Below, in pieces: positions 1 to 8,766 of a stretch of 23,052 bases of DNA; position 1 is the stretch's first letter; the number at the start of each line of letters is the position of its first letter. Below the pieces are notes generated by a model, which searched no databases, was not told the DNA's origin, and worked only from the letters and a program-made list of their open reading frames with translations. Origin of the DNA: an uncultured Acetatifactor sp. (GTDB lineage Bacteria; Bacillota; Clostridia; Lachnospirales; Lachnospiraceae); the NCBI GenBank assembly GCA_934394515.1, contig CAKRRU010000027.1, forward strand, positions 1-23,052, written 5' to 3'. A program made the position numbers and the translations under genes.

Positions 1-1770
1 AGGTTTTTCATAAGTAATAAAATTAAGAATAACATCTTGTGCATTTGTATGGTCTTCCAATACGATAGTGTTGGAAGGCTTTTTTAATGTCACCTTGCGG
101 ATATAGGTCAGATCCGGTACAATGGCTCCGGCATCGGGATAGGCGGCAGCCAGTTCCATGGAAACAGAGGGTTCTGTGGAGCTCAATTCTGTCATCACAT
201 TTTCCGCACGGTATTCCGTACCGTCCTTCTGATCGGTACCGCAGATTGTAGGCAGGTTGTGATAGCCGGACTGCATGGTCCAGATCTCGTAACGTCTGGG
301 AGAGAAGGTCTTCCGGGTGTAGGTCTCCACACCGATATCCGCCAGAATGGGCAGCCCTTTTTTGTATAAGGTGATGCTGCCGGTATCATTGTGATTGTGG
401 CTGTCGGCGTTGTCACCGGCTTTGACTGCCAGATCCATAGTATCGGAATGCACGAGGAACAGCCCCACGCTGGGATAATAGACATCCCGGTGGGAAAGCG
501 TTCCGGAAGTGTCCTGTTTCATCAATTCCTCATAATGAAATACAGTCTGCATACGATAGAACAGATTCCCACCGTTCACTTCATCTGTGACAAGCTGACC
601 CTGTCCCGCCTGAAAATCTTTTGCAGCGAACAGGCAGAGATCTGCCTGCCCGGTGGCTTTGCCGAAGAGATATTCCCGAACCCCGGCGCGGCCGGCGATG
701 GGAGAGCAGTCAGCAAAATTGAAATAGTATTTATCATCCACATGTACATTTAGAATGTAGGCAGCGATATTCTTCACTTTTTCCCATTGGAACAGGGAAG
801 CAAAATGTCCGTCGGTCACGGTATCCAGTACCGTCATGGCACCGTACAGGCACAACCCCGCATGGCGATAGTACTGGGCACCTTCCTCACAGCAGCCGTC
901 GTTGCCGTAATCCTTGAGAAAATAATCACAGCTTTCAGCTGCTTTATACAGAATCGCCTGCAATGTGACAACTGTGTCAGACGTATTCTCCGGCAGGAAC
1001 AACGGAGCATTTCCGCAGAATGTGCGCACCGGAGAGGACAACCGAGAGGACATTTCCACACTCCAGGGCATCAGGAACGTGGTCAGCAGTACATTCTGTG
1101 TACACCATACGGTCCAGTTGCACATAGGCTCATCGTCATGTCCCATCCACCAGAAATGTACGGTCAGGTAGGGCAGCAGGATCCGTCGCCTCAGATTGTC
1201 CTCAATGCAGGTCAGGATATAGGGGCTGACCGCATTCAGATCGTCTTCCAGCAGATAAGCTGCACAGGCCAGCAGTGCGCCGGTCTCACAGGCGAACAGA
1301 TCCATGACGGGTCTGGTCACATCCGGCAGGATCAGCTGTGGGGTATCCCGGATATAGGAGTTGTGTGCGGGAAGCTGCCAGGCACTCTCTTCACAGATAG
1401 AATAGATACCGTTGATAATATCATTCAGAAAACGTCCCTGATGCTCCACACATTCTGCCTGAATCAGATCATTCAGAGCATTGCGTTTGCTAAAATAGAG
1501 CGCTTCGAAGGCAGCGCGGTCACCGTCCCACTTAAAGCGCATATAATCCGTGGCACGAATCACCGGAAAAGAGTAATTCAGTTTTTCCTCACCTGCCTGA
1601 ATCAGTTTTTCTTTTAATGACTCAGGGAGAGTCTCATAGGATGTCTGCATAGAAGCTTTCGGAAAAGGCCGGAAAGACTGAAAAGTACCATGAAAAATTT
1701 CGGCTGTTTCCAAAAAGCGTTTTTCTATATTATGATTGGCATAAGCTGTTTTATTGTTCTGATTGTTCAT
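1..1770 (-). CDS. Heparinase II/III-fold protein (candidate cytoplasmic polysaccharide lyase), 3' end cut by window
   Basis: The minus-strand frame is open from the ATG at 1770 to the window edge, giving 590 residues with no stop, so the C-terminus lies outside. CGGAG at 1778-1782 is a well-placed ribosome site. Residues about 60-400 look like the alpha/alpha toroid of the heparinase II/III superfamily, with a DG...EEGAQYYRH block whose tyrosines are Y300 and Y301 and histidine H303. The C-terminal beta-sandwich carries the typical HNHND motif (H458-D462). Known members cleave uronate-containing polysaccharides by beta-elimination, leaving a 4,5-unsaturated uronate. The N-terminus (MNNQNNKTAYANHN) has no signal peptide or membrane segment, so it should act in the cytoplasm on imported oligosaccharides. 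It is the third gene after the sensor kinase and response regulator (51-bp gap), probably co-transcribed. Its product would suit the GH88 enzyme at 9822. Substrate and PL family are not determinable here. Confidence 0.85.
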   Translation of the reverse strand, partial: MNNQNNKTAYANHNIEKRFLETAEIFHGTFQSFRPFPKASMQTSYETLPESLKEKLIQAGEEKLNYSFPVIRATDYMRFKWDGDRAAFEALYFSKRNALNDLIQAECVEHQGRFLNDIINGIYSICEESAWQLPAHNSYIRDTPQLILPDVTRPVMDLFACETGALLACAAYLLEDDLNAVSPYILTCIEDNLRRRILLPYLTVHFWWMGHDDEPMCNWTVWCTQNVLLTTFLMPWSVEMSSRLSSPVRTFCGNAPLFLPENTSDTVVTLQAILYKAAESCDYFLKDYGNDGCCEEGAQYYRHAGLCLYGAMTVLDTVTDGHFASLFQWEKVKNIAAYILNVHVDDKYYFNFADCSPIAGRAGVREYLFGKATGQADLCLFAAKDFQAGQGQLVTDEVNGGNLFYRMQTVFHYEELMKQDTSGTLSHRDVYYPSVGLFLVHSDTMDLAVKAGDNADSHNHNDTGSITLYKKGLPILADIGVETYTRKTFSPRRYEIWTMQSGYHNLPTICGTDQKDGTEYRAENVMTELSSTEPSVSMELAAAYPDAGAIVPDLTYIRKVTLKKPSNTIVLEDHTNAQDVILNFITYEKP

Positions 1771-1821
1771 CGTTATGCTCCGTTATGAATGTTGTCTGTG
1801 TTACAGAAAGATAGGTTGTAG

Positions 1822-3420
1822 TTAATTAAATTTCCCATTCACATATTCCGTGGGAGAGACACCCTCCACCCGTTTGAATACCTTACTGAAATAAAAAGCA
1901 CTTTCAAATCCCAGAGCCTCCGCAGCCTCGTAGACCTTCATATTTTCTGCTTCCAGCAGCCGTTTGGCTTCTGTGACCTTGCAGATATTGATATATTCAC
2001 TGAAGCCGGAATCGTTGTATTTGCTGAACAGCTGGCTTAAGTAATTCGGGCTGATGCCGAAGACAGCCGCTACTTCGTTCAGGGATAAGCGCTCGCTTAC
2101 ATGCTCGTTGATATATTTCCGGACATTGGTCACGATGTGGTTCTTGTAATCTTTCCGTCTGGTCTGGAACAGATCGCACAGCTTACCGGAAAAGGTTTGC
2201 AGCCACTGGATCACATGATCCACATTGGACTGTTTGTACAGGGAACGATAGCCGTCCGGATCGTCTGCAAAAAATCCCGATACGATAGATTCGCCATCCT
2301 GCAGCAGGGAAATCGACAGATAGAGAATATTGCTGGCGGCGTCCAGAGCCTGCACATAGTGCCCCGGGTGATCCCGGAACAGATCGCAGATCGACTGAAT
2401 CGTGTTATGCAAAATATCAGGATCATATTCTTCAAAGGCTCTGGTGAGATCATTCTTAAACAGGCTGATATTGAAGGAATTCTTAGCCTTTTCCTGTGAA
2501 TGACCGGTATCAAATGCTACTATCGCGTCATGGGATTCCGTATTTTGAAAAATCTGTCTCGCGTACTGGTAGGAATCACAGATGGTACCAGGCGTCTGAA
2601 CCGGGATGCCGATGCCGCAGCGCAGCGACACATTATAGTAGTTTTGCAGAGTTCCACTGATATTGTGCAGAATCTCCGTCAGATTTTCTACATAATCATC
2701 GGTACCTACGGCATCCGCAAAGCAGAAAATCAGTGCAAAATGGCGCAGATCCAGGGATAATGCATACAGCGGCAGATATTTACCGCCCAGTTCCCGGATC
2801 ATCTGTAACGAACTGGTAAACAGAGGCATCTGTTTTTCGGCGGACATCTGATCGGCCTGGGGACTGAGAATCTCTCCGTAACAGCACACATAAGCACCAT
2901 AGTCAAAGTTCAGGTTCAGATCCAGGCTTTGCAACCGGAACTGTTCTTCGGATTCGAACAGATCATGCAGGAGACTGATCAGAAACTTGTCATAAAAAGG
3001 ATGAATATTTACGGCAGACATCTGTTTTTTCCGGGAACGGGAGATCTGTGTGAGTACCCGGTCTATGGCATTCTTCAATACTTCCGGGGTCAGCTCCAGC
3101 TTTACCAGATAATCGGACACCTGATAGGACAGAGCATCTCTGACCATCTGGAAATCCTCATAGCTGGTAAGAATTATAAAATAAGGACAATTTTCACCAT
3201 AACGTTCCCTGCATACCTTTGCAAGATCCAGACCGCTCATCACAGGCATTTTGATATCCGTGATCACAATCTCAGGAGACTTTTCTTCGATGATCTTGAG
3301 AGCTGCCTGACCGTTCATGGCAGTGCCGCAGATCTCGATATTTAATTCATTCCAGTTCAGCATGGAGCGGATGCCCGCCTGAACCAAAGGTTCATCATCT
3401 ACGATTAAAAGCTGATACAT
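1822..3420 (-). CDS. YesN-like response regulator, AraC-type DNA-binding
   Basis: The 532-residue protein starts with a receiver domain (MYQLLIVDDEP; acidic pair D8/D9, phospho-acceptor D55 in the VITDIKMP motif, conserved lysine in the DYLVK segment). A long middle region of about 300 residues follows, as in YesN-type regulators. The C-terminus, about 434-532, is an AraC-type double helix-turn-helix with recognisable SLNEVAAVFGISPNYLSQLF and ALGFESAFYFSKVFKR segments. Family members activate carbohydrate uptake and degradation operons after phosphorylation by a YesM-type kinase. The gene lies 33 bp downstream of the kinase gene and 51 bp upstream of the heparinase-fold gene. The divergent transporter operon at 5569 is the obvious target, though no binding site is proven. 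Confidence 0.93.
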   Translation of the reverse strand: MYQLLIVDDEPLVQAGIRSMLNWNELNIEICGTAMNGQAALKIIEEKSPEIVITDIKMPVMSGLDLAKVCRERYGENCPYFIILTSYEDFQMVRDALSYQVSDYLVKLELTPEVLKNAIDRVLTQISRSRKKQMSAVNIHPFYDKFLISLLHDLFESEEQFRLQSLDLNLNFDYGAYVCCYGEILSPQADQMSAEKQMPLFTSSLQMIRELGGKYLPLYALSLDLRHFALIFCFADAVGTDDYVENLTEILHNISGTLQNYYNVSLRCGIGIPVQTPGTICDSYQYARQIFQNTESHDAIVAFDTGHSQEKAKNSFNISLFKNDLTRAFEEYDPDILHNTIQSICDLFRDHPGHYVQALDAASNILYLSISLLQDGESIVSGFFADDPDGYRSLYKQSNVDHVIQWLQTFSGKLCDLFQTRRKDYKNHIVTNVRKYINEHVSERLSLNEVAAVFGISPNYLSQLFSKYNDSGFSEYINICKVTEAKRLLEAENMKVYEAAEALGFESAFYFSKVFKRVEGVSPTEYVNGKFN

Positions 3421-3453
3421 AGTAACTCCGTTCTGGACAGATGTCTGTCCGGA

Positions 3454-5304
3454 TTAAGTGTTTTTAGATGAAATAGTTTCAGATGAAACTATTTCATTGG
3501 CTTGCAGGGGAATATTCGGAATATGTATGGACATCGTCGTATATTCCCCTTCTTTGCTTTCTATGGTAATGCCGTATTCTGTACCGAATTGATATTGTAA
3601 GCGTTTATGTACATTGCTGACACCAATCTCCCGGAAGAAGTCCGCAGAGCTGTCGTCGTTGGAGATAAGCACCTGTGCCGCCTTTTCTGCGGTCATGCCG
3701 ACACCGTCATCCGTGACATCAATACGGATTTTATCCGTGCTGTCCGGGGTCTCATATCCTACATGAATCTGAATCTGTCCGGCACAGCCTTTCGGTTCAA
3801 TACCGTGGAAAATCGCGTTTTCCACCAGGGGCTGCAAAGTGAACTTGATGATTTCACTGTTGTACAGAGCCTCGTCATCCACCTGAATATCCATAGTGAT
3901 GGTGCCGCCGTAGCGGTAGCTCTGGATCGTGAAATAATTCTCCAGCAGAGACAATTCCTCTCTGATATCGATCAACAGGCTGGTGCCTTTGGAAATACTT
4001 TTCAACAGTCGGGACAGGGAGGTGGTCATCTCGGAAATACCGGTTGCTCCCTGTATAGTCGCCATCCATTTGATAGAGTTCAGTGTATTATACAGGAAAT
4101 GAGGATTGATCTGGCTTTGCAGCATTTTATATTCCAGATCCTGCTTCTGTTTCTCATCTTCCAGTCGTTTCTCCATAAGTTCCGATACATTTTCCGACAG
4201 ATCATTGATTCCCCGTCCGATATCCCCCAGTTCGTGATCCCATTCCACAGAAGGGTCTCTGGAGAAGTCTCCGCCGGCGATGCGTACCATCCGTGTCTGC
4301 AGCCTGGATACAGGTACCGTGATCATACGATTCATCAGCAGCATCAGAACGACACCGATAGACAAAATGCCGATCAGGATGCAGGCAAGGATTCCCATGA
4401 ACAAAACCGCCTGATTGGTCCGCTCCGCATGTGAAATACTCTGACTTAAGTAGCAGTCCGGCATATTTAACGGAGTGGTGACCAGAATCTGTTCTCCCAT
4501 GGTAGCACTGTGGATTTTGGAAATCTGTGTGGTGCCCGTGAGAGAATATGTGCTCAGGTCATCCAGAATACTATATTCCGGCGTAAATTCCTGTAATCCG
4601 CCGTTTTCAAAAATATAGGTATGACCTGCAATCGTCAGATAGAGGAAGCTGTCTTCCGGGCAGCTGTAATCCTTCAAAGGCATAGTGAAAAGATCAGTGG
4701 ATATTTCGATAAACAGGTATCCGGCCTGTCTGTTATTATACTGATAAGTAATGGGACGGATCACTGGCAATACCTTACGTCCTGCGCGGTGAAACGGATC
4801 GGAGACAATGCCCGGAGAAAAATCATAATCGTCGGCAGTGAGCAATTCTTCATAATAAGGAAGCTCGGGGATAAGCTCCGCAAGATCTGCCGTAGAGGAA
4901 TAAGTTGCAGTGACTACCTGCAGATAATGTTCCTGCGAGACAATGGCAATTCTGGGCATATAACTATAAGAAGAATTCCGGCTACATTCCTCATAAAAGG
5001 AATCATAAGTAGATACCGACAGGACAGAGCCGGGATTCGGATTATGCTCAATATAATTGGCAATATTGGAATCTGTCTGGCAATATCTGACCAATCGGTA
5101 GACTTCATCGATGCTGTTGTCCATAGACTCCGACAACAGGCGCAGGCTGGTCTCCGTGGACTGGATCAGGGTGTTCTGCAGATAGTGCCGGAATATGTAA
5201 TAACTGAACAGGCTGATCAACAGGCACATTCCCAAAATGGCGCTCAGCGTGAAAATCAATATGCGATTTCGTATGCTTTTTGAGTGATAAACAGTCTTTT
5301 TCAT
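3454..5304 (-). CDS. YesM-like sensor histidine kinase
   Basis: This is a 616-residue membrane kinase. A basic N-terminus is followed by a transmembrane helix (about 16-38), an extracytoplasmic sensor region (about 39-297), a second helix (about 298-323) and a HAMP-like linker (about 324-378). The His_kinase region has the family signature QINPHFLYNTLNSI, with H402 as likely phospho-acceptor. The ATPase part shows the N-box LVENAIFHG (N496) and the G-box DDGVGM (532-537). This layout defines the YesM/LytS class that pairs with YesN-type regulators encoded next door. The extracellular domain presumably senses a saccharide or the loaded binding protein. The start at 5304 (MKKTVYHSK) fits the membrane topology, but no good ribosome site precedes it; a TATACT sequence lies only six bases upstream. 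Confidence 0.93.
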   Translation of the reverse strand: MKKTVYHSKSIRNRILIFTLSAILGMCLLISLFSYYIFRHYLQNTLIQSTETSLRLLSESMDNSIDEVYRLVRYCQTDSNIANYIEHNPNPGSVLSVSTYDSFYEECSRNSSYSYMPRIAIVSQEHYLQVVTATYSSTADLAELIPELPYYEELLTADDYDFSPGIVSDPFHRAGRKVLPVIRPITYQYNNRQAGYLFIEISTDLFTMPLKDYSCPEDSFLYLTIAGHTYIFENGGLQEFTPEYSILDDLSTYSLTGTTQISKIHSATMGEQILVTTPLNMPDCYLSQSISHAERTNQAVLFMGILACILIGILSIGVVLMLLMNRMITVPVSRLQTRMVRIAGGDFSRDPSVEWDHELGDIGRGINDLSENVSELMEKRLEDEKQKQDLEYKMLQSQINPHFLYNTLNSIKWMATIQGATGISEMTTSLSRLLKSISKGTSLLIDIREELSLLENYFTIQSYRYGGTITMDIQVDDEALYNSEIIKFTLQPLVENAIFHGIEPKGCAGQIQIHVGYETPDSTDKIRIDVTDDGVGMTAEKAAQVLISNDDSSADFFREIGVSNVHKRLQYQFGTEYGITIESKEGEYTTMSIHIPNIPLQANEIVSSETISSKNT

Positions 5305-5462
5305 GCATTCAGTATAACATAACGGACGAAAAACGGTAGTTGAAAAAGCAAGATGCTAAAAAAAGTGCATATTAAAATAAAAAAATACATCCTAAGAAAG
5401 TACTTTCAGAAAAAATGTAAACAAATTATAAAAAATTGTGAATACTATTATAAATTTTTCCA

Positions 5463-5491
5463 TGTTATGTCCCGGTCTTTTTCGTTATACT
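5463..5491 (+). promoter_or_regulatory. Candidate promoter of the transporter operon
   Basis: TATACT at 5486-5491 is a good -10 match inside TTATACTTT, about 78 bases before the binding-protein ATG. The matching -35 position (5463-5468, TGTTAT) is poor, as expected for a promoter that needs an activator such as the neighbouring YesN-like regulator. AT-rich DNA from 5341 to 5460 lies upstream and includes a 12-bp palindrome, GAAAGTACTTTC, at 5396-5407 that could be an operator. Inferred from sequence only. Confidence 0.4.
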
Positions 5492-5512
5492 TTAGTTACA
5501 GTCAAGGAACCG

Positions 5513-5541
5513 GTAACAACGGATCCGTAACAGACGTAACA
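5513..5541 (+). repeat. Three GTAACA direct repeats in the transporter-operon leader
   Basis: GTAACA occurs at 5513-5518, 5527-5532 and 5536-5541, the last two preceded by CC or AC. The inverted form, GTTACA, is at 5495-5500. All lie between the candidate -10 and the ribosome site (AGGAGG, 5557-5562) of the binding-protein gene. They could be a protein-binding array or chance; no function is shown. Confidence 0.4.
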
Positions 5542-5568
5542 TAGTATCGAATTAACAGGAGGGTTTAC

Positions 5569-6927
5569 ATGAAAAAGAAAGTATTAAGTTTAGTACTGAC
5601 AGCAGCCATGATGACAACCATGCTTGCAGGCTGCGGCAGCTCCGACAACGGCAGCCAGACAGCTTCCACAGGGGAAGCGCCCGCAGCGAGCACAGAGGCA
5701 GCAGCTTCCACCGAAGCAGCACCTGCAGAAGAAGTTACCTTAAAGTGGGCTATCTGGGATCAGGAGACCACACAGTACTGGGGTGACATTAAGGACGCGT
5801 ATGAAGCATCTCATCCCGGTGTAACCATTGAGATGGTAGACCTTGGTTCTACCGATTACATGACCGTTCTGGCAACGGAGCTTTCCGGCAGCGGATCCGA
5901 TTTTGATGTAGTAACCGTCAAGGATGTACCCGGATATGCAACTCTGGTACAGAAGGGATCTATCCTTTCCCTGGATGATTACATCTCCAAAGATGGCGTG
6001 GATTTAAGCAAATACGCAGGTGTTACCGATCAGGTAACTGTAGACGGAAGCCTGTATGAGCTGCCTTTTAGAAATGACTTCTGGGTACTGTTCTATAACA
6101 AGGATCTGTTTGATGCCAAGGGTGTTGCTTATCCTACCAACGATATGACTTTTGATGAGTACGATGCTCTGGCAAGAGAGATGACCGATACTACCTTTGG
6201 TTCTCAGGTATACGGTGCTCATTACCACACCTGGAGAAGTGCGGTACAGCTCTTCGGTGTACTGGATGGAAAACATACCATCTTAGACGGTAACTATGAT
6301 TTCTTCAAACCTTACTATGAGATGGTTCTGAATCAGGAAGCTGACGGCGTATGCAGAAAGTACACGGATCTGAAGACCGAAGGTTTACATTATTCCGCAG
6401 CATTCTCCGGTGGAGATGTAGCAATGATGAACATGGGCTCCTGGTTCATCGCAACCATGATGTCTAACCTGAAGTCCGGCGAATATGATTCCAGCCTGTG
6501 CGGTAACTGGGGTATCGTTAAGTATCCCCATGCAGAAGGCGTAGAGCCCGGTTCTACTCTGGGTACCATCACCGGTCTGGCTGTAACCACTGCAAGTGAT
6601 ACTCCCGATGCGTCATGGGATTTCGTTAAATGGGTAAGCGGTGAAGAAGGAGCAGCAGTCATGGCTTCCAGTGGTAACTTCCCTGCAATGATGACTGACG
6701 AAGTAGTAGACATGATCTCCGGTCTGGAAGGATTCCCCACCGATGAAGCCAGCAAAGAAGCTTTGACCGTATCCAACCTGTACCTGGAAGTTCCTTACGC
6801 TCCCAACGTATCCGAGATCAACTCCGTTCTGGATTCCTATCATGGAAGCATCATGACCGGTGAGATGAGCATTGATGACGGTATTGCAGCAATGAACAAG
6901 GCAGTAGCTGATATCCAGGCTCAGTAA
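5569..6927 (+). CDS. Sugar ABC transporter solute-binding lipoprotein (CUT1 type)
   Basis: The 452-residue product begins with a lipoprotein signal peptide (MKKKVLSLVLTAAMMTTM) and lipobox LAGC, with lipidated C22. An Ala/Ser/Thr/Glu-rich flexible linker runs to about residue 56. The rest resembles family 1 extracellular binding proteins (WAIWDQETTQYW...EASHPGVTIEMV near the start, repeated aromatic residues in the cleft). It is anchored outside and delivers oligosaccharides to the two permeases encoded downstream. AGGAGG at 5557-5562 sits six bases from the ATG. The gene heads the rightward operon and is followed by a strong hairpin at 6983-7008, which would let it be made in excess over the permeases. 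The partner genes suggest a uronate-containing oligosaccharide; the protein sequence alone does not show the ligand. Confidence 0.94.
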   Translation: MKKKVLSLVLTAAMMTTMLAGCGSSDNGSQTASTGEAPAASTEAAASTEAAPAEEVTLKWAIWDQETTQYWGDIKDAYEASHPGVTIEMVDLGSTDYMTVLATELSGSGSDFDVVTVKDVPGYATLVQKGSILSLDDYISKDGVDLSKYAGVTDQVTVDGSLYELPFRNDFWVLFYNKDLFDAKGVAYPTNDMTFDEYDALAREMTDTTFGSQVYGAHYHTWRSAVQLFGVLDGKHTILDGNYDFFKPYYEMVLNQEADGVCRKYTDLKTEGLHYSAAFSGGDVAMMNMGSWFIATMMSNLKSGEYDSSLCGNWGIVKYPHAEGVEPGSTLGTITGLAVTTASDTPDASWDFVKWVSGEEGAAVMASSGNFPAMMTDEVVDMISGLEGFPTDEASKEALTVSNLYLEVPYAPNVSEINSVLDSYHGSIMTGEMSIDDGIAAMNKAVADIQAQ

Positions 6928-6982
6928 GTTAAAATCTTCTCAGGTAAAAGTATAGAATGTTTGTTGAATGTTGAATAAGACT

Positions 6983-7008
6983 AAAGGGGTCGTACCTACG
7001 GCCCCTTT
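6983..7008 (+). terminator. Stem-loop between binding-protein and permease genes
   Basis: AAAGGGGTCG (6983-6992) pairs with CGGCCCCTTT (6999-7008) through a 10-bp stem containing one G-U wobble, with a six-base loop TACCTA, followed by CTTATC. The downstream T-tract is weak. This suits partial termination or 3'-end protection of the binding-protein message, a known arrangement in operons where the binding protein is needed in excess. Confidence 0.65.
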
Positions 7009-7062
7009 CTTATCAAAAAGACGCGAAAAATGACACAAAAAGCGTTTGGAAGGAGAATTGTT

Positions 7063-7962
7063 ATGCGGAAATTAAGCCGTCAAACCAAAAGAGATCTGGT
7101 GGCCTACTCCTTTATTGCACCTAACTTTATCGGTTTCTGCGTATTTACTTTGATTCCCATTATTTTTGCCTTTGCCCTTGCTTTCATGAAATGGGACGGA
7201 AGCAATCCGATCCAGTGGGCAGGCATCAGCAACTTTACAAGACTGTGGAAAGATACTTTCTTTATCGCAGCATTTAAAAACACCATTATTTATTGTATCG
7301 GTACCGTGCCGCTGACCATGATTGCTTCCCTGGCACTGGCTATCGTGTTAAATCAGAAAGTAATAGGAAGAGGCGTGTTCAGAACCCTTTCCTTTTTCCC
7401 ATATGTAGCATCTCTGGTAGCAATCACCGCAGTATGGAAAATGCTGTTCCATCCCTCTAAAGGACCTGTGAACAACATTCTGTTGAATGTTTTCAATGTA
7501 CCGCAGGATCAGCTTCCCCAGTGGTTCACCGGCGGACTGGTACTGTTCTCCATGATCCTGTTCAGTGTATGGAAGTACATGGGTTATTACATGGTGATCT
7601 ATCTGGCAGGCTTACAGGGTATTTCTTCCGAGCTGTATGAAGCAGCCAGTCTGGACGGTGCGAATACCTGGCAGAAGTTCCGTTATGTGACCTGGCCGCA
7701 GTTGTCCTCCACGACGTTCTTCGTAGTCGTCATGCTGACCATCAACTGCTTTAAGGTTTATGATATCGCCATCATGCTGGCAGGCGGCGGAAGCGGAGAG
7801 TTGACCACTTCAGCAACCGTTCTCGTATACTACATCTATCAGAAAGCATTTATTGACTGGGATCTGGGCTACTCCAGTTCTGTAGCAATGGTACTGTTTT
7901 TGATGGTACTGTTCGTAACGATCATCCAGTTCCGCGGTCAGGCAAAGAGGGAGAAAGCATAA
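7063..7962 (+). CDS. Sugar ABC transporter permease (MalF/UgpA/LplB-like)
   Basis: This 299-residue inner-membrane protein has about six predicted helices and the permease EAA loop (EAASLDGANTWQKFRYVTWPQL reads in two parts: EAASLDG at about 194-200, then the conserved hydrophobic end). That loop contacts the ATPase. The ATG at 7063 is preferred because GGAAGGAG (7048-7055) lies seven bases upstream. An in-frame ATG at 7030 would add 11 residues and has no ribosome site. The stop codon TAA (7960-7962) shares its last base with the ATG of the next gene, indicating translational coupling. Together with the permease at 8767 it forms the channel for the ligand of the 5569 lipoprotein. No ATPase gene is present in the window. 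Confidence 0.92.
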   Translation: MRKLSRQTKRDLVAYSFIAPNFIGFCVFTLIPIIFAFALAFMKWDGSNPIQWAGISNFTRLWKDTFFIAAFKNTIIYCIGTVPLTMIASLALAIVLNQKVIGRGVFRTLSFFPYVASLVAITAVWKMLFHPSKGPVNNILLNVFNVPQDQLPQWFTGGLVLFSMILFSVWKYMGYYMVIYLAGLQGISSELYEAASLDGANTWQKFRYVTWPQLSSTTFFVVVMLTINCFKVYDIAIMLAGGGSGELTTSATVLVYYIYQKAFIDWDLGYSSSVAMVLFLMVLFVTIIQFRGQAKREKA

Positions 7963-8753
7963 TGGCAATCTTGGCTTTGAAGGTTCTCGATAAGGACAGC
8001 AATACCATCTGCGTCAGCAGTGGTGAGGGCTTCGTGGATCTGGTCTGCACCCACACCTATGAAGAGGGTGACCGGATCGTACTGGAGACCGACAAAAAAA
8101 ATATACACGTACATTTACAGGTGGATGACGCTCTGGGAGATGCTTTCGTATACATAACCGATAATGTATCCTATGATGTTCCTTTCGGAGAGAAAAGGAT
8201 CAGCATGTCGCCTAAAGTATTTTCCGGAAATAAACATTATCTCTATGCGGAAGTGGCAAGAGAAGACGAAATCACAGCCTACCGGAATCTGGCACTGAAT
8301 CCGGCAGACCAGCATAAGGAGGTTCCCTGTTATCCCCACGCAACAGCCAATGTGGAGACCAGAGGTGAGAGCGTATTTGCAGCAAAAAACGCCATTGACG
8401 GTGTCCGGGCGAACCGTTCCCACGGAGAATGGCCCTATGAATCCTGGGGGATCAATATGCAGGATGATGCGGCCATGAAGCTGGACTTCGGCAGACCGGT
8501 ACTGGCAGACAGGATCGTGCTGTACACCAGATCCGATTTTCCACATGACAACTGGTGGCAGCAGGTGACGATCCGGTTCTCCGATGGCAGTGAGCAGGAG
8601 TTCCCCTTAGAAAAGAGCAATCGGGCTCATGTACTTCCGATTTCTGAGAAAGAGATCACCTGGCTGGAGCTCTGTAACCTGATCAAAGCGAAAGATCCGT
8701 CCCCCTTTCCGGCACTGAGTCAGATCGAAGTGTACGGCAGGGTAAAATGTTAG
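7962..8753 (+). CDS. Cytoplasmic discoidin-like (F5/8 type C-like) carbohydrate-binding protein of unknown role
   Basis: This 263-residue protein has no signal peptide, lipobox or membrane segment, so it should be cytoplasmic. Residues 1-100 are a predicted beta-rich domain without a clear family. Residues about 107-260 have the layout of a galactose-binding (discoidin/F5-8C, CBM32-like) jelly roll: NLALNP at the start, NAIDG (143-147), a DFG strand (175-177), DRIVLYTR (183-190), VTIRFSDGS (202-210) and QIEVYG at the end. Its start overlaps the upstream permease stop by one base, and its stop overlaps the ribosome site of the next permease, so it is firmly embedded in the transporter. No catalytic motif is visible. 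It may bind imported sugar or the permease on the inner face, or be a regulator; the role is unproven. Confidence 0.85.
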   Translation: MAILALKVLDKDSNTICVSSGEGFVDLVCTHTYEEGDRIVLETDKKNIHVHLQVDDALGDAFVYITDNVSYDVPFGEKRISMSPKVFSGNKHYLYAEVAREDEITAYRNLALNPADQHKEVPCYPHATANVETRGESVFAAKNAIDGVRANRSHGEWPYESWGINMQDDAAMKLDFGRPVLADRIVLYTRSDFPHDNWWQQVTIRFSDGSEQEFPLEKSNRAHVLPISEKEITWLELCNLIKAKDPSPFPALSQIEVYGRVKC

Positions 8754-8766
8754 GAGGCGCACAGAT

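Noticed and set aside
391..1617. Plus-strand open frames opposite the heparinase-fold gene (for example 391-753 and 787-1617)
   Set aside because: They are antisense to a minus-strand frame open over 590 codons with family motifs; they have no recognisable domains.
5353..5544. 63-codon plus-strand frame in the kinase/transporter divergent gap
   Set aside because: Lysine- and tyrosine-rich translation of AT-rich promoter DNA; no ribosome site and no family resemblance.
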